A stretch of 64,000 nucleotides of DNA from Terebella lapidaria (Eukaryota > Annelida > Polychaeta > Terebellida > Terebellidae): the NCBI GenBank assembly GCA_949152475.1, contig OX424556.1, positions 57,246,451-57,310,450 on the forward strand. Reading direction: 5' to 3'. Made by a program: the position numbers and the translations under genes. The notes under the pieces were generated by a model, which was not told the origin of the DNA, ran no database searches, and saw only the letters and a list, made by a program, of their open reading frames with translations. Within the stretch, counting starts at the first letter, position 1. Every line of letters begins with the position of its first letter. Below are positions 34,901 to 46,681 of the stretch, piece by piece.

Positions 34901-37900
34901 TTAAAGCTGGTGACCCTTACGTCTTCGGCGTTGGGTGATAATAGGGAATTCTTGATGCTGACCTCCAAAATTTTATATATATATATATTTATTTATATAT
35001 ATATATATATTACGTTTATTAATATATTGGTTTGAATATCGTCATTGGTTTTGGAATAACAACTACTTGAAATATCGCAAATCAGTGATTTCAGATGATG
35101 ATCTTTACATTTTCTTCCTTGGAAGATAATGAGGATTTTTGTTCGTACAACCGTCGGTCACATAGCAAATAATATGGAATTGTTCATAGAGAAATACAAA
35201 AATATCAAGGATTTTTCATGAATATTCTCGACTTTGACCTTCACTGTGACCTTGATCTTATTGTTGATTTTGAGCTTTAAAATTACACAGTATTGTTTTC
35301 ATGATCTGAACAGATCTCCTGCATGAAAACATATAGAATATTGAGAGAATATTGAGAGATCGTGGCTTCACAGCATGCAACTGAATGTCGGAACAATTGT
35401 AAGACCGTGACTCTCAATTCCCAATTCTCAATTTCGGGCGATAATGGGGTTTTCAGGTCGAGGATTGACCATAAAACATACAAAAATAGTTTTAAAATAA
35501 ATTTAATGTTGATTATGTCATGGCAACTGTTATTATTGATTGTTGCTTAAAATTGAGGATCATGAAGCCACTACCATACCGCTCCAAAGCTATGAGCCCA
35601 GACGAACAAACATACATACAGACGGACCCAAATGCCATACGCTCGCAATACCAGGGTGAGGGTAACAATACAATCGCGACAATACATTCATCAACCTCTA
35701 GTACAACACAGAGGTAAACAATACGACGGTATATTACAACAGGCAAGAGAACATTCACCACATTGCACCATATCTTTGACATTTATGAAAAAAAAATTCT
35801 ACCATGTAGGTGGAGCCGTTCTGTCGACCGGCCTTGTTCAACCCCTACGGTCAGGTATCACAAGGCCAGGCCATGGCATTCTTTGGTATCGTCATAGCAA
35901 CGGCTGTTCATGGCAACCTGCAGATTCGTTACCAGGACTACTGGCTGCCTGTGTGGATGTCCATCATTGTATGTACATGTATTCAAAAGCTGTTTTTCAT
36001 GCATATGTATTTCTGTCGGTCTTTCTGATGTATCATACCTATTTTATTGGCGTTGCGTCCGTTGTCCCCATTTGTATATTCAAAAAAAGTCCAAGTCGGA
36101 TTTCTCAAATTAAACAGGGGTTTATTTTTGGATTTTAGCGTATTTTTCTGTAACTTGCACTCTCGACTTTGATGGACATTTTCCAAAATATTAATTTTAC
36201 CTTTATGTATTGACCTCCCCAGTCCCCACGCCCCCTTTTAACTTTCCTAGTGCTTTGAATCGCCAGTCTGTGCAAGGCGACCATTTTGATTTAAATATTG
36301 CGTGTTTTATGCCATTATCAGCCATTGGAACGTTTCTTTCAAAACCTATTCTACATAGAAACATGAATAAAACTGTTTTCTAAGTAGTCACTTTTACTCG
36401 GGTTATATCAATATAGATACATATCTATACCTGCACTAATATGGCGGTCTAATACCACAAACCCACTCATATTTGATGATGTGCACGTGAATAACAAATC
36501 TAAAACACTTTTGGAATAAAAGTGAAGCCCGACAATATATTTACATTAAGGATACAAACATATGTAGAGGTCCTGAAGGGGACATTTCACTCTATTTTAC
36601 TCTATATACAATATAAAATAAATATATATTACCAGTATACATATATCAATACGCTCCCATATTGACATATTCAAAATGTTTGAACGAGGAGTTATATGAC
36701 GATTTCTGATCTCGAATTCGCCCTGTAATGATCTTAGAAAATTTGTTTGAAAACTTCTCCGGTAACCTTTATAGCCGTTGAGCGATGAACGTGTGAAATG
36801 ATGCATCCAGTTAATTCGTGTATTTTGGTTTACAGCCGATGGTTGCTGGGGTCGTTACAGCTTTCGCCTTGAAAAGAATAGGACTGAGAAATGGCAAAGC
36901 CTTGGTAATTTAGTTACATTTAGTTTTTGTGAAGTGTATGCTATTGCCGCTGATTTCCACCGATTATGGCAAGCAGCCGAATAACATTTTAACGTTAAAA
37001 CGTGATAATATCGAGTTATCTTGCGTTATAGCGTGATAACATTGCGTTATCAAAGAGCTCTCTGGTGTTATAACGCAATGCCATAGGGTTATTAGAAAGC
37101 TCTCTGGCGTTATAACACATTTGTTTCCGTACTGTCACATGAAACGTATTAAAACTTCAGTCTCCTATAAATATATGGTAAATTTCTCGTAGTAATACAA
37201 CGAATAACATGCGATATTACGAAAATAATGTGTAATAACGCGATGCCATCAAGTTATAATGCGGTAAAAGTGTTCGGGTGCTTGCAATGCGTCATAGAAG
37301 TTTCTCCAAACTATCATAACATTTCATATATATTGTTTGCGGAAGTTATAATAATCATTTAGTTTGTTATTGTGCGTGATATCGACATGTTTCAGCTGTA
37401 TGCCCGGTGCTGAATTAATACAAACTGTTCAGTTGTTCCTTTTCAGTTGCCCCTCGCAGTTTACGTCATTAATACTCTAGATATATCTGTTTTGCAGCTC
37501 GTTGCAGGCATCATACTACAGATGATATCTCTGCTGGTTATGGCCGGTATGATCGGCATAACGTCTTTTGCAATGTATGAAAACATACTTTCTTCAGTTC
37601 CCGGTGAGTCACGTGACATCACGCGAAACCTTCAAAACGTGACGCAGCTAACGTCCTAACGACCACTCCTCGGTGTCGGCAAACTAATTACGTCCTGTTT
37701 GTATACACCAGAAACTGGTTTCGTAAAGATACATGGTTCGAAGTGTGCAGAAACTAAATATTTGTTTTCAAATTATAGAACTATTTCTCTTGTAAAAGAA
37801 AACATTGAATTTTCGTTGACAGCTGATTTCTGGTGAACACATTATCTAGCAAGGAAGATGATTGGTTGTTTGGCTTCATTATTTGGCTCTAAGTGGACGG

Positions 37901-39967
37901 ATCACGCAATCCTTAAAACCTCCACTCAACCTTCCAGGAATGGTGTTAATATTGATATTTGAGTGTCAAACTTGTCCAATAACGAAGTACAAACTATGTT
38001 CCCATTAGTGTTAAGGCACCACACCTGCCTGGTTCTCCCAATAATGATCAAACAAACAACATATCCTTCAGTATCTGATATATACCAAAGCCTTATTTTC
38101 GGAATGTTTTTTTTTTTTCATTTCGTAGACAGTATGATGGCATTTGAGAAATATGTTATTTTCGTTAATATTCTCAGTGTCAACACACATTTTAATATTG
38201 GATTTAATCCGGATTTGATGGATGCATTTTTCGGGATTCTTTTCACACACACTTGCAAAAACACATGTTCATATATTATTTATACTAGTATATGAAATAG
38301 ATTGGTGTTTTCGAAACTGGTGGGAACATGTTTCGTCGTGTCCATTTGACGTACATTGTACATGTGTGTTTTTTTTGAAAATAAAAATGCCATAGTTTCT
38401 CGTCGAGCGGCTCTAACATACCAATGTTCAATGGACGATGCATAGTTTAACAATGTGAATATATCCAACAGATATATTCACCGAATAATAACAATGTAAT
38501 ATACATTTGGTGCATAACCATATATGTATATTATACCGATTGCTATGTACGTTGTAATTTAACGTGTGCAACACATGTGTATGTGTATCAACTTGTTATA
38601 TACGTACACATGGATGAATCTTATCCTGTTCCTACAAAATACTAATTTACTAAGCTTCTGTCACTGACCAGTTGGTGGCCGCCGCCATCTTGGAGGTGCT
38701 CTCACTCCTGGTGAGCGTCTTGTGTATCGTCATCTTGACGCTCGCGCTCTATGAGAACATACAGAGCACAGACAACGGTAATCCTCGCTAACATATAAGA
38801 AAAATATTAGTCTGCAGAAGTTTGTCGTCAGATTCTTAAACATACACTGTATGTATTACTATCATGTAGGCTGTCGAAAACATGCTGGTTAAATACAACG
38901 CTAACTCAGTGCCATTATCGCTCGGGCCTTCCTGTGTTTATCAGATATTTATGTGTCGTTTGGACAGAAATACATCTTTTTCCAGTAGATATTTTATATG
39001 TAATATTTCGGGTGGTTGTAGGTCCGATAGCGACGTCGTCCTATAGCGAACGCTTGCTGACGGCGTCGATCGTGCTGTTCGTGGCCATGGACCTCGTGCT
39101 GCTGGTGGGACTTGTGTACGCCCTGGCTCTACTCATCCGCCTCGTCAGCGAGGGATGTCGTACCGACCGGGCTCAGCAGCGGTAAGCTCAATCCCCGTAA
39201 ACCAGCTAGCACCTCATAATTCAATAGTATCTTATTCAAATCAAGAAATTTCCATGGGTTGATTGCACGTAAGGATCCCGGAATTGGGACGCTTTCGATT
39301 CACTTTTGGAACATATGCAAACATGAAGATAACAAGCTATCGATTTTCACACGCCAAATTAGACTTGTATGGGCCGGACAACTATTGTTTCATATAATCA
39401 TATTCCACTAAGCTGAAGCAGAAAAGTAGACACTTGTGATTGCACATGTTTTGTTCTGGGCCTGCAAACAGCCCTGTAGACATCTGTGATTGCACATGTT
39501 TTATCCCGTGCTTGCAAACAGCCCTGTAGACATCTCTGATTGCACATGTTTTGCCCCGTGCTTGCAGACAGCCTTGTAGACATATGTGATTGCACATGTT
39601 TTATCCCGTGCTTGCAGACAGCCCTGTAGACATTTGTGATTGCACGTGTTTTGTCCCGTGCTTGCAGACAGCCCTGTAGACATATGTGATTGCACATGTT
39701 TTGCCCCGTGCTTGCAGACAGCCTTGTAGACATATGTGATTGCACATGTTTTGCCCCGTGCTTGCAGACAGCCTTGTAGACATTAGTGTTTGCACATGTT
39801 TTGTCCTGTTATTGCAGACAATCCTGTAGACATATGTGGTTGCACATGTTTTGTCCTGTTATTGCAGACAGCGCTATGCCGAGGACAAGTATGCCGTCAA
39901 GTACCCGGATGCTGAGCCGGACTTTGTGGATGCCGTCAGAGACACTCGGGACCTACAGAGGTTCTAG
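28956..39967 (+). CDS. Eight-span membrane protein made of two CD20/MS4A-like four-span modules
   Basis: Exons: 28956-29026, 31909-32455, 32924-32992, 33099-33262, 33355-33517, 35810-35968, 36836-36904, 37498-37603 or 38672-38777, 39022-39181, 39868-39967. All borders are GT/AG and phases close, giving 535 residues. The start is MAEWTDSLRIPPR. Residues 24-165 form a hydrophilic Arg/Pro/Tyr-rich cytoplasmic region. Predicted spans: 170-193, 198-220, 231-255, 305-326; then 356-377, 383-405, 415-440, 461-488, and a short charged tail. A sequon (N288) lies in the loop before span 4. The second four spans repeat the first, exon by exon: exons 3 and 7 are both 69 nt with phase-0 borders, each finishing the second span of its module. 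A small exon finishing span 2, then one exon each for spans 3 and 4, is how I recall MS4A genes. Family is an inference from topology; the gene model itself is strong. Confidence 0.75.
29150..29530. repeat. GGTTTAAACC-rich intronic repeat
   Basis: Within intron 1 of the eight-span gene. The words GGGTTCAAACC, CCAGGTTTAAACC and GGTTTTAAACG recur in both orientations, and the ends (GGGTTCAAACCTG and GGGTTTGAACCG) are loosely inverted. It may be a decayed palindromic MITE. Confidence 0.4.
30921..31724. mobile_element. Palindromic MITE in intron 1 of the eight-span gene
   Basis: Starts GCGACGCTAAA and ends with the near complement TTTAGCATCGC. Inner segments also pair: CTTGGCACACTTCATCTAG and CGGCAACTTCTCACCGAATT near 31190-31230, against AATTCGGTGAAAAGTTGCCG and AGATGAAGTGTCAAG near 31560-31605. 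Related arms occur at 48242-48550 in the xylanase gene. No ORF. Confidence 0.7.
33496..34850 (+). repeat. 53-bp minisatellite that amplifies the exon 5 splice donor
   Basis: About 25 units of 53 bp. The first unit is the real end of exon 5: 22 exon bases (CAACCACCAGTACAGCAGAGAG) followed by 31 intron bases beginning GTAAACAATACAATC. Every later unit repeats both parts, so most carry a copy of the donor CAGAG|GTAAAC (a few read ATAAAC). Units differ by few substitutions, so the array is young or homogenised. Confidence 0.95.
34974..35020. repeat. AT-rich simple repeat
   Basis: TATATATA runs with short interruptions in intron 5. Confidence 0.8.
35653..35735 (+). repeat. Detached copy of the donor minisatellite
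   Basis: About one and a half units of the 53-bp repeat (GTAACAATACAATCGCGACA, then CAACCTCTAGTACAACACAG and AGGTAAACAATACGACGG), 800 bp beyond the main array and 75 bp before exon 6. Probably moved within the intron. Confidence 0.85.
36969..37285. mobile_element. Palindromic MITE in intron 7 of the eight-span gene
   Basis: Left end GCAAGCAGCCGAATAACATT; right end is its near complement AGTGTTCGGGTGCTTGC. The interior is rich in the self-complementary word CGTTATAACG and relatives. No ORF. Confidence 0.65.
37498..37603 (+). CDS. Alternative exon 8a of the eight-span gene
   Basis: A 106-nt exon between TTTGCAG and GTGAGT. It encodes span 7: LVAGIILQMISLLVMAG, then MYENILSSVP. The entry border is phase 0 and the exit leaves one base (G), which joins GT of exon 9 to give Gly. 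A longer form starting at 37447 after TTTTCAG would stay open and add 17 codons. Confidence 0.75.
38672..38777 (+). CDS. Alternative exon 8b of the eight-span gene
   Basis: A 106-nt exon between CTGACCAG and GTAATC, the same length and phases as exon 8a. It encodes LVAAAILEVLSLLVSVL, then LYENIQSTDN. It is identical to 8a at 17 of 35 positions, without gaps, so it is a tandem exon duplicate encoding the same membrane span. Confidence 0.8.
39428..39877 (+). repeat. 50-bp minisatellite that amplifies the exon 10 splice acceptor
   Basis: Nine units of 50 bp (GCACATGTTTTGCCCCGTGC, TTGCAGACAGCC, TTGTAGACATATGTGATT). The last unit runs into exon 10, whose first bases ACAGC follow the true acceptor TTGCAG at 39862-39867. 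Most upstream units carry the same TTGCAG|ACAGC; the first few read TTGCAA or CTGCAA. Confidence 0.95.
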
Positions 39968-41984
39968 GATCGCCACACAAGGGCTGCTTCATGACAATAG
40001 CTGAAGGAGTCGACATTGTCTCTATTGTTTATGTATCTGCGCTGTCGACGATTTTTTAAACAACAATATCGATGACTTCTTCATGCCAAGGGGCCCGGTA
40101 AAACTTACTTTCGGTGTTATTTAAAGATCATATATATCTGTATAATGTGACCATTGTTCTGTGTAGAAATTTAGAATTTCATGTGATCCGATGACCCATT
40201 GCATTCGCCGCCCGTCCGCCTTTACATTCAGTTAGCAGTCGAGTTTTGATGAATTCTTGAACACAAATTCTTTAAAATAATTTACGAAGCAGGCTTTACT
40301 TTTGCATTTTTCAAATGGATTTTGATTCTCTGGTGGATTTGATTCTCTAAATTCTCGTCATTTTGATTCTCTGATGGGTCGGCGTTAAAACATTTTGGGC
40401 CGAAACCCAGTTACTAAACAAATCAAATGAATCAAGTTTTTTTTTAAACTTTACTCATCTTTTCCCATCATAATAGGAACTGTATAGAATAACCTCCTAG
40501 AACACTTCAGGATAAAGCTTAAATGTCCGTACAATCAAATCGGTAAGCATATATTATAGTGGTTTCGGTGGTGACCTTGATCTTTTATGACCTTACAATA
40601 TCATAACGGCAATTTTAGTTAAAAGAAGACAGTTTTGTGGTTTAACACTGTACATGGCCCCAGTAACTTTTATTAGCCCTTGGTCTATTTTTAAAGACCA
40701 CATGTGTCGTTAATACTGTCACCGCCGGTCTGCCATCAAACCTTTACTTCACGTATGACCACAAATTGATCGATAATTCGAACCACTCGTCCAAAAGTGA
40801 AATGTTCTTGTTAACCAGTACAAAATATTTTCATAAATTAAAATTTAATAAAACACTTCGGTATTTTTACAGCGATGGCGTTGATAGCCCGGACGTTAAT
40901 ATGTTGTTTCATTGAGTTGCTAAGTTAAATGGCTAGAAAATGTGGTACCTCTTGTCCTAAATACAAGTACTTGTAAAATCTCCACGCGTAAATACGCCAG
41001 GATTCTTTTGTTATTGTACTCGCTTTTGATATATAGCCTACTGTATGTATGTACATAAACGCTTGGTACGGTAAACTTGTGATAAATTATTAACATAAAA
41101 AAATGTTATGGAAACTACAAGCTGGGCTTTTGTATTTAACAGGTTTGAATATCCAGCATAACTGACATACATGGTGCAATATTCCACTTTTGTTGTGGTG
41201 AAAGGTGTATAATGTATGAAGTATAACACCACGAAAATCCCGTAATGACACCTACGTGAAAACCATGTAAATTAATTTGGTATTTTTGTTCATGGATAGC
41301 CATTATGCAGCAGTAGGAAATTGCTTTGAATTACAGATAATTGATACTACAGCCGAATACTTGTGTTCATTACCAATTTAAATTGAAGTATATTTCAGTT
41401 ATACACGTGTTAGTGTTTACAAAGATACGTTATTCCTGTGATTAAGATGTCGGAATAAACATTCTGTATAGTGATGGAAGTGGGTTTTTTTCGATTATTT
41501 TTCATACAAAATCAATTATATTTGCCTCATATGCAGCTTTCGGTTGGGTACTTGTATGTATTTGCATACACTGTTTCATGGTGTTTGTTCATAGCTCACC
41601 GACTGAACGCCGTTGAGCTACAATGCTGGGGTGGAGTGACACATGTCTATCCCATGTTTTCCTAACTTCAATCTGTCAGAGACTTCTAGGACGAAAGTAC
41701 TAGTCACCAGACTCGGTATACTGCTTGGTTATTGTATATTCTCCAAAGTTTGTCTGAGATTTACAGAAATTCAAAGGATATCTAATAATTTTTTTTAGAA
41801 AAAAAACTCTATACATACGGGTTACGAGATCACGTTAGCGCATGCGTGCGAATGAAGATTGTTTACCTTTGCATATCGATCAAGGAAGACGATTATTGGG
41901 TCATGACAGCAGTTTTGTTATATTAACTGTTATTGCTTTCTAAAATCCACTGTATTACACTGTCTACTGTAGCTCAGAGATCAA
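39968..41984. other. 3' flank of the eight-span gene; no further gene
   Basis: Presumed 3' UTR, then AT-rich intergenic DNA. Candidate poly(A) signals exist (for example AATAAA near 40848) but none is decisive. No coding exon is seen. Confidence 0.5.
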
Positions 41985-42365
41985 TTGTGGACATGTAGGA
42001 CATGATATATACCGAATATTCTGATGACCTTGAATTTGATTTTTGACCTCATTTCAAGGTCACAATACAAATGGCTAATTTCTCGCTTATCATCGACTTT
42101 ACAGCCTAGGAATCACTTGTGCACATATAGAAAATGATACATGCTGGATTTTATCATGACCTTGAGTTTGACATCTGAACTCATTTCAAGGTCTTTACAG
42201 CTCAGCAATCACATCTTGGACATATAGGAAATATGCTGAATATTCTCGTGACTTGAATTTGACCAGTGATATTACTTTCAAGACCAGGGGACAAAAAGGT
42301 CAATACATTTTACCTAAAATATACAACATGAATTTTCCGGTTACCTATTTCAGCCCTTTGGCTAT
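41985..42365 (-). repeat. Dispersed AGGTCA-bearing repeat, copy 1
   Basis: About three 120-130-bp subunits with TGACCTTGAATTTGA, TCATTTCAAGGTCA and ATCACTTGTGCACATATAG, ending in GGTTACCTATTTCAGCCC. That end is the complement of the head (TTAGCCCAAGGGCTAA ... GGTTACCGG) seen in plus-strand copies. Confidence 0.7.
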
Positions 42366-42369
42366 TTTC

Positions 42370-43280
42370 TCAAAAACTATCTGATCAGTTTTGACATTAT
42401 CGTTTCAAAACATGCTAATGGGAGTCCTTGTGTATAAATTTGGGGTCCTTGGTCCAAAATCTAGGCTCAAAGGCCTAAAAAAAATCCCGAAAATTAGTTT
42501 TTGCCTGTTTTCTCGAAAACTATTTTACCATATCTGAGATCATTCAAATCTCAGATATATGAAATTATATATGGTCCGATATGTGGGCTTGGAAGGCCTC
42601 AAAAAACCCGATATGTACGAGTTGTCTATGAGGCAGAAACGTTTGTACACAGGGCTCGAGTTTGTATCATAAGCACATGGGAAGTCATATATGTCACAAC
42701 CTTTAGTGACTTTGAGGTAGATCTCAGACGACCTTGAAGGCTAAGTCTCAAGGCAACGAGGACCTAAAATATGTAGATTGGCCTCTACACACTAAATACT
42801 TGTAGATAGAGCTTATGTTTATATGATGAGCATATAGGAACTCATATATAGTCGTATAAATTATAAACGGATGAACCAAATTTCGGTTAATTGGATGAGG
42901 GTTAACAGGGTTTTTCCTCTATATCACATCGTGAATTTGACCTCAAATGATCTTGAGTGCTAAATCTCAATGTCATGTCTGACTGGAAATGTGTAACTTG
43001 GCATTTAAAACTAACACACTTGCATATATAACATATTATTGCATTATACACATATAAATTGGCCTCCACACTCAAAATACTTCTAGAAAGAGCATATGTT
43101 CGTATTATTAACATATAGAAAGTCATATGCATCACACCTTTTTTTGATTATAAAATGTTTGTTTGTTTATTAAACAAAAATGCCATCGACTGGTAAATCC
43201 CAAGGTCATGTCTCATCTGTGGTGCTTAAATATGTTAAACCAAAGTTGTTCGGTTACCTATCCTAGCACTTGGGCTAATC
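42370..43280 (-). repeat. Dispersed AGGTCA-bearing repeat, copy 2 (divergent)
   Basis: The region has weaker versions of the subunits (GAATTTGACCTCAAATGATC, CTCAAGGCAACG) and closes with GGTTACCTATCCTAGCACTT near 43251-43270, the head motif in reverse. No gene. Confidence 0.5.
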
Positions 43281-44749
43281 ATATTCTATTAGATGGAACA
43301 ATCAAACAGATTGTGATCTGCACACAATCTGTCGTGAAAGGTACCAGAGTAAATAATTGATTTATATATATTAATAATTATTAGGCCTAATCTATGATAA
43401 TCACATAGGAGGCCCAATAGAGCAAACATTTACCATATAATGAATAAGTTATACCACGTAGTAAACAATTTTATAGATAGAAAACAACTATTTAAAAAAA
43501 CAAAGGAACGTGAAGCAAGTAAACTTTCATACTGATGTTTATCAATGGCTTCTGATTAATACTCTCCTCAGTTACAGCACTACAGACCTAGACCAGTCTG
43601 TTTTTCCAGCATGCGCTAGCAGCTCATTTTAACAAATTATCGTTTCTTTTTCCTCTTCGAGAAAACTCAATGGAATGACGCCGGTAAACTACTGGGTTCA
43701 AAATTTTGTTGACTTTCTTCTTTCTATCGGAGAATCAACGTTTATTCATGCTGCCACTTTCTGTCATGCGAGAGAAAGTGTATGTAGCTTGTGCAGCCTA
43801 AATGATTGCATACGGTTGAAGTTTGTGTTATGAAGGTATATAAAATTTAATGCAAGGTTAACAGTGGTTTGAACAAAACGTTTGACGATCTTGAGTGGTC
43901 GACATTGAGGTATAGATTTATAAATATCATTATACATGTATATGGGAAATCATACAACATATGTATGGTGCATCTTTTGGTGACTTCGCGAAATATGTAA
44001 ATCGATTCCTTTGGAGACAATTCCTGAAAGTTTTGTAGTATATCATTATATAGTACATATAATTGTGACCTTGAACTTGACCCAAGTGACATTGAATGAA
44101 TGTTAAGTCCACCTGAAATGTGGGAATTAGTCCATAGCGACAATACAAAACTCTTGATGATCGATATATCCTAATGTTCATATTGTATTATGAACATATA
44201 TACATGATATAGCAAACCATATGCACCACATGCATACATATAGGAAATATCTAAATCCTTTTGATGGACTATTATGGTCGTATTCCGGTGAACACAGGGC
44301 TTTTGGCACTGTGTTGTATTTAGAATTTGAGAAGAGCGGAAATACACTCGGATTGTTGATATTGCACTATACACTCATCGCCATATGACTGTTCTTCATC
44401 TGCAAAATGGGACAGTCTGCGATTTCATTCTGGTCGAGTACGCCCATCAAAAACACCAAGGTAATATGAAACTCAACACCGTTTCGAATTTGGTCCGAAA
44501 TTCAATATATTCCTAAAATTGATCATGGTATATTGTACACATAGTAGATATTATATAACCATATGAGAAGTGTCCACAGAATTGGAATGATGTCGGAATA
44601 TATATAAGCACCGAAATATCACTGTGGGAGCCGTGGGTATCCTACTGTTACACATTGTCAACCATCAATACATGAATACCACGGTACTCAACATGCCGCG
44701 ATCTGCGAGCGAGAAAGTACAAGTAGCTCGTTGTGGGACAGCGAATATT
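43281..44749. other. No gene recognised
   Basis: AT-rich intergenic DNA with scattered fragments of the same dispersed repeat (for example TGACCTTGAACTTGACC near 44066). Nothing coding. Confidence 0.5.
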
Positions 44750-45330
44750 AATAGCCCAAGGGCTTAGATGGGTTACCGGACAATTTTGGTTTTAAGCATT
44801 GCATGTGACATATGGTCTTGAGATTTACCAACCAAAGTCATCTTCGTGAACTTCAATGTCACCATTGGGTGTGTTGCATATAAGTTATATTAACAAACAT
44901 GTTATTCTGTCTGTAGAAGCCAATTTACACATCTCAGGTCAAGCGAGACTTCGAGATTCAATCTCCAAGGGCGTCTAAGGTCAAGCTCAAGGTAACCAAA
45001 TGATGTGCCATATACAAATGACTTCTTTTAAGCATATAATACAATACTAACTTCAAGGTACAAGCGTTTAAACCTCGGCGGCCAATTTGCACATTCCAAG
45101 TCAGACATTTAGCACTCAAGGTCATCTGAGGCCAAGCTCAATGTCATCATGACTTTTCCCATACACAACTTCTTATATGCTCATAATGTAAACATAAACT
45201 ATATCTACGAGCTTTTCATTTGTAGTAGCAAATCTGGGTATTTTCTTGTCAGAGAAATGGCTGTTTTAACATTTCAAGGTCATCAAAGATCGAATTCAAG
45301 GTAACCACACAAACTGACATATATGACTTC
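44750..45330 (+). repeat. Dispersed AGGTCA-bearing repeat, copy 3
   Basis: Head AATAGCCCAAGGGCTTAGAT and GGGTTACCGG at 44750-44780, followed by subunits with CAAGGTCATCTGAGG and CATTTCAAGGTCATC. Confidence 0.65.
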
Positions 45331-45403
45331 CTGTTTGGAAGTGCCAATATCTAAGCTCATCTTCAGGCGTTCTTTTTGGGTAGCAGCTCCCATTATGAAG
45401 GAA

Positions 45404-45624
45404 GAAAAATAATAATCAGATTTATTTAACGACGGTCCATAATGATAGGCAATTCTGTCTGTCCTCCCCATCCCCCGTCGTGTGACCATTTTGAATTTAG
45501 GATGAAAACACCACCTACTCCACCTCTACCCCGGTGTAGGGATTCGAACCCGCGTCAACGACCGCCTTTGAGCTTCGTTGCTTCAAGAGCTATCAGTTCC
45601 ATCCAATCGGCCACAGAGGCGGTT
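45404..45624 (-). mobile_element. tRNA-derived SINE
   Basis: On the minus strand the head has an A-box-like TGGCCGATTGG (45603-45613) and a perfect B-box GGTTCGAATCC (45540-45550). The spacing of about 53 bp suits a tRNA with a long variable arm, such as Ser or Leu. The body ends in GTTAAATAAATCTGATTATT, a tail type I recall from other invertebrate SINEs. It does not fold as a sound tRNA, so it is not a working tRNA gene. Confidence 0.65.
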
Positions 45625-45689
45625 GAAAGGAGTAATTTTCTTTTTGCTTAGAAAATGGCTCAAAATGTTTCACAATGTTTCATATTTTA

Positions 45690-46600
45690 GATATTAGACA
45701 TTTTGTCCCTTGACCTTGAAGATGAGGTCGAAGGTCAAATACAAGGACAGGAGAATATCCAGCACATATTACTTCGAAGTCCACGATTGATTTCTAAGCT
45801 AGAAAGTAAATAATAGGCGAGATATTAGCCATTTCGTGCTCGGATCTTGAAATTGAGTTCAATGGTCAAATTCAAGGTCATTACTAGGCATACATCATTT
45901 TCTATCTGTGCATAATTTATTCCCAGGCTGTAAAGTTGATAATAAGCGAGACCATTTTGAGCTCTTGCCTTGAAAATGAGGTCGAAGGTCAAAATCAAAG
46001 TCATCGGAATATTCGGTGTATATCATTTCCTATATGTCCACAATTGATTCCTAAGCTGTAAAGTCGATAATAAGCGAGATATTAACCGTTTTGTTCTGAC
46101 CTAGAAAATGAGGTCGGAGGTCAAATTCAAGGTCACGACAATATTCAGCATATATCATTTTCTATGTGTTCACAATTGATTCCTAAGCTGTTAAGTCGCT
46201 AATAAATGATATATTAGCCGTTTTGTCCTGTGACTTTGAAAATTGGGTCAAAGGTCAAAGTCAAGGTCACGACAATATTCATCATATATCATTTCCTATA
46301 TATCCACAATTGATTCCTAATCTCTAATCTCATTGAGATATTTGGAATAATGCGTTCCATTACAGGGAAAACCTGTAATGGTCACCCGTTTAACCGAAAC
46401 CCGATTAACCGAAGCCGTCGCCCGATTAATCGAAATTATCCGTAATAAAATCATGTCCTCCAACCTTTTCTTTACAATTTTCCAAAAATTGTGGCAATAT
46501 TCCATATTCGATATGTACATTTATTGTAAACTACAGCCGACGACGACGAACGCAACGCTACGGCAATGGATTATCGGACCTAAGGGCCGGTAACCTAAAT
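45690..46600 (+). repeat. Dispersed AGGTCA-bearing repeat, copy 4 (five subunits)
   Basis: Five tandem subunits of about 125-140 bp, each with TGACCTTGAAAATGAGGTC, AAAGGTCAAATTCAAGGTCA and CACAATTGATTCCTAAGCTG. A short CCGAAACCCGATTAACCGAA array (46380-46440) and the end GGGCCGGTAACCTAA (46584-46598) close it. DR1-like GGGTCAAAGGTCA lies at 46245-46257 and TCAAGGTCA at 46261-46269. Confidence 0.8.
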
Positions 46601-46681
46601 GCACATGAATATTACGGTTCTGGAAATAACAGTAAGTCGTAATAGGAAGTAACGATGCAGTCAGAAAATGAGACGAAACAA

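Noticed and set aside
39382-39795. Minus-strand open frames with a repeating CNHICLQGC peptide
   Set aside because: They come from the 50-bp acceptor minisatellite in intron 9 of the plus-strand gene.
45526-45624. A tRNA gene on the minus strand
   Set aside because: A- and B-boxes are present, but the acceptor and T stems do not pair properly and a SINE body and tail follow.
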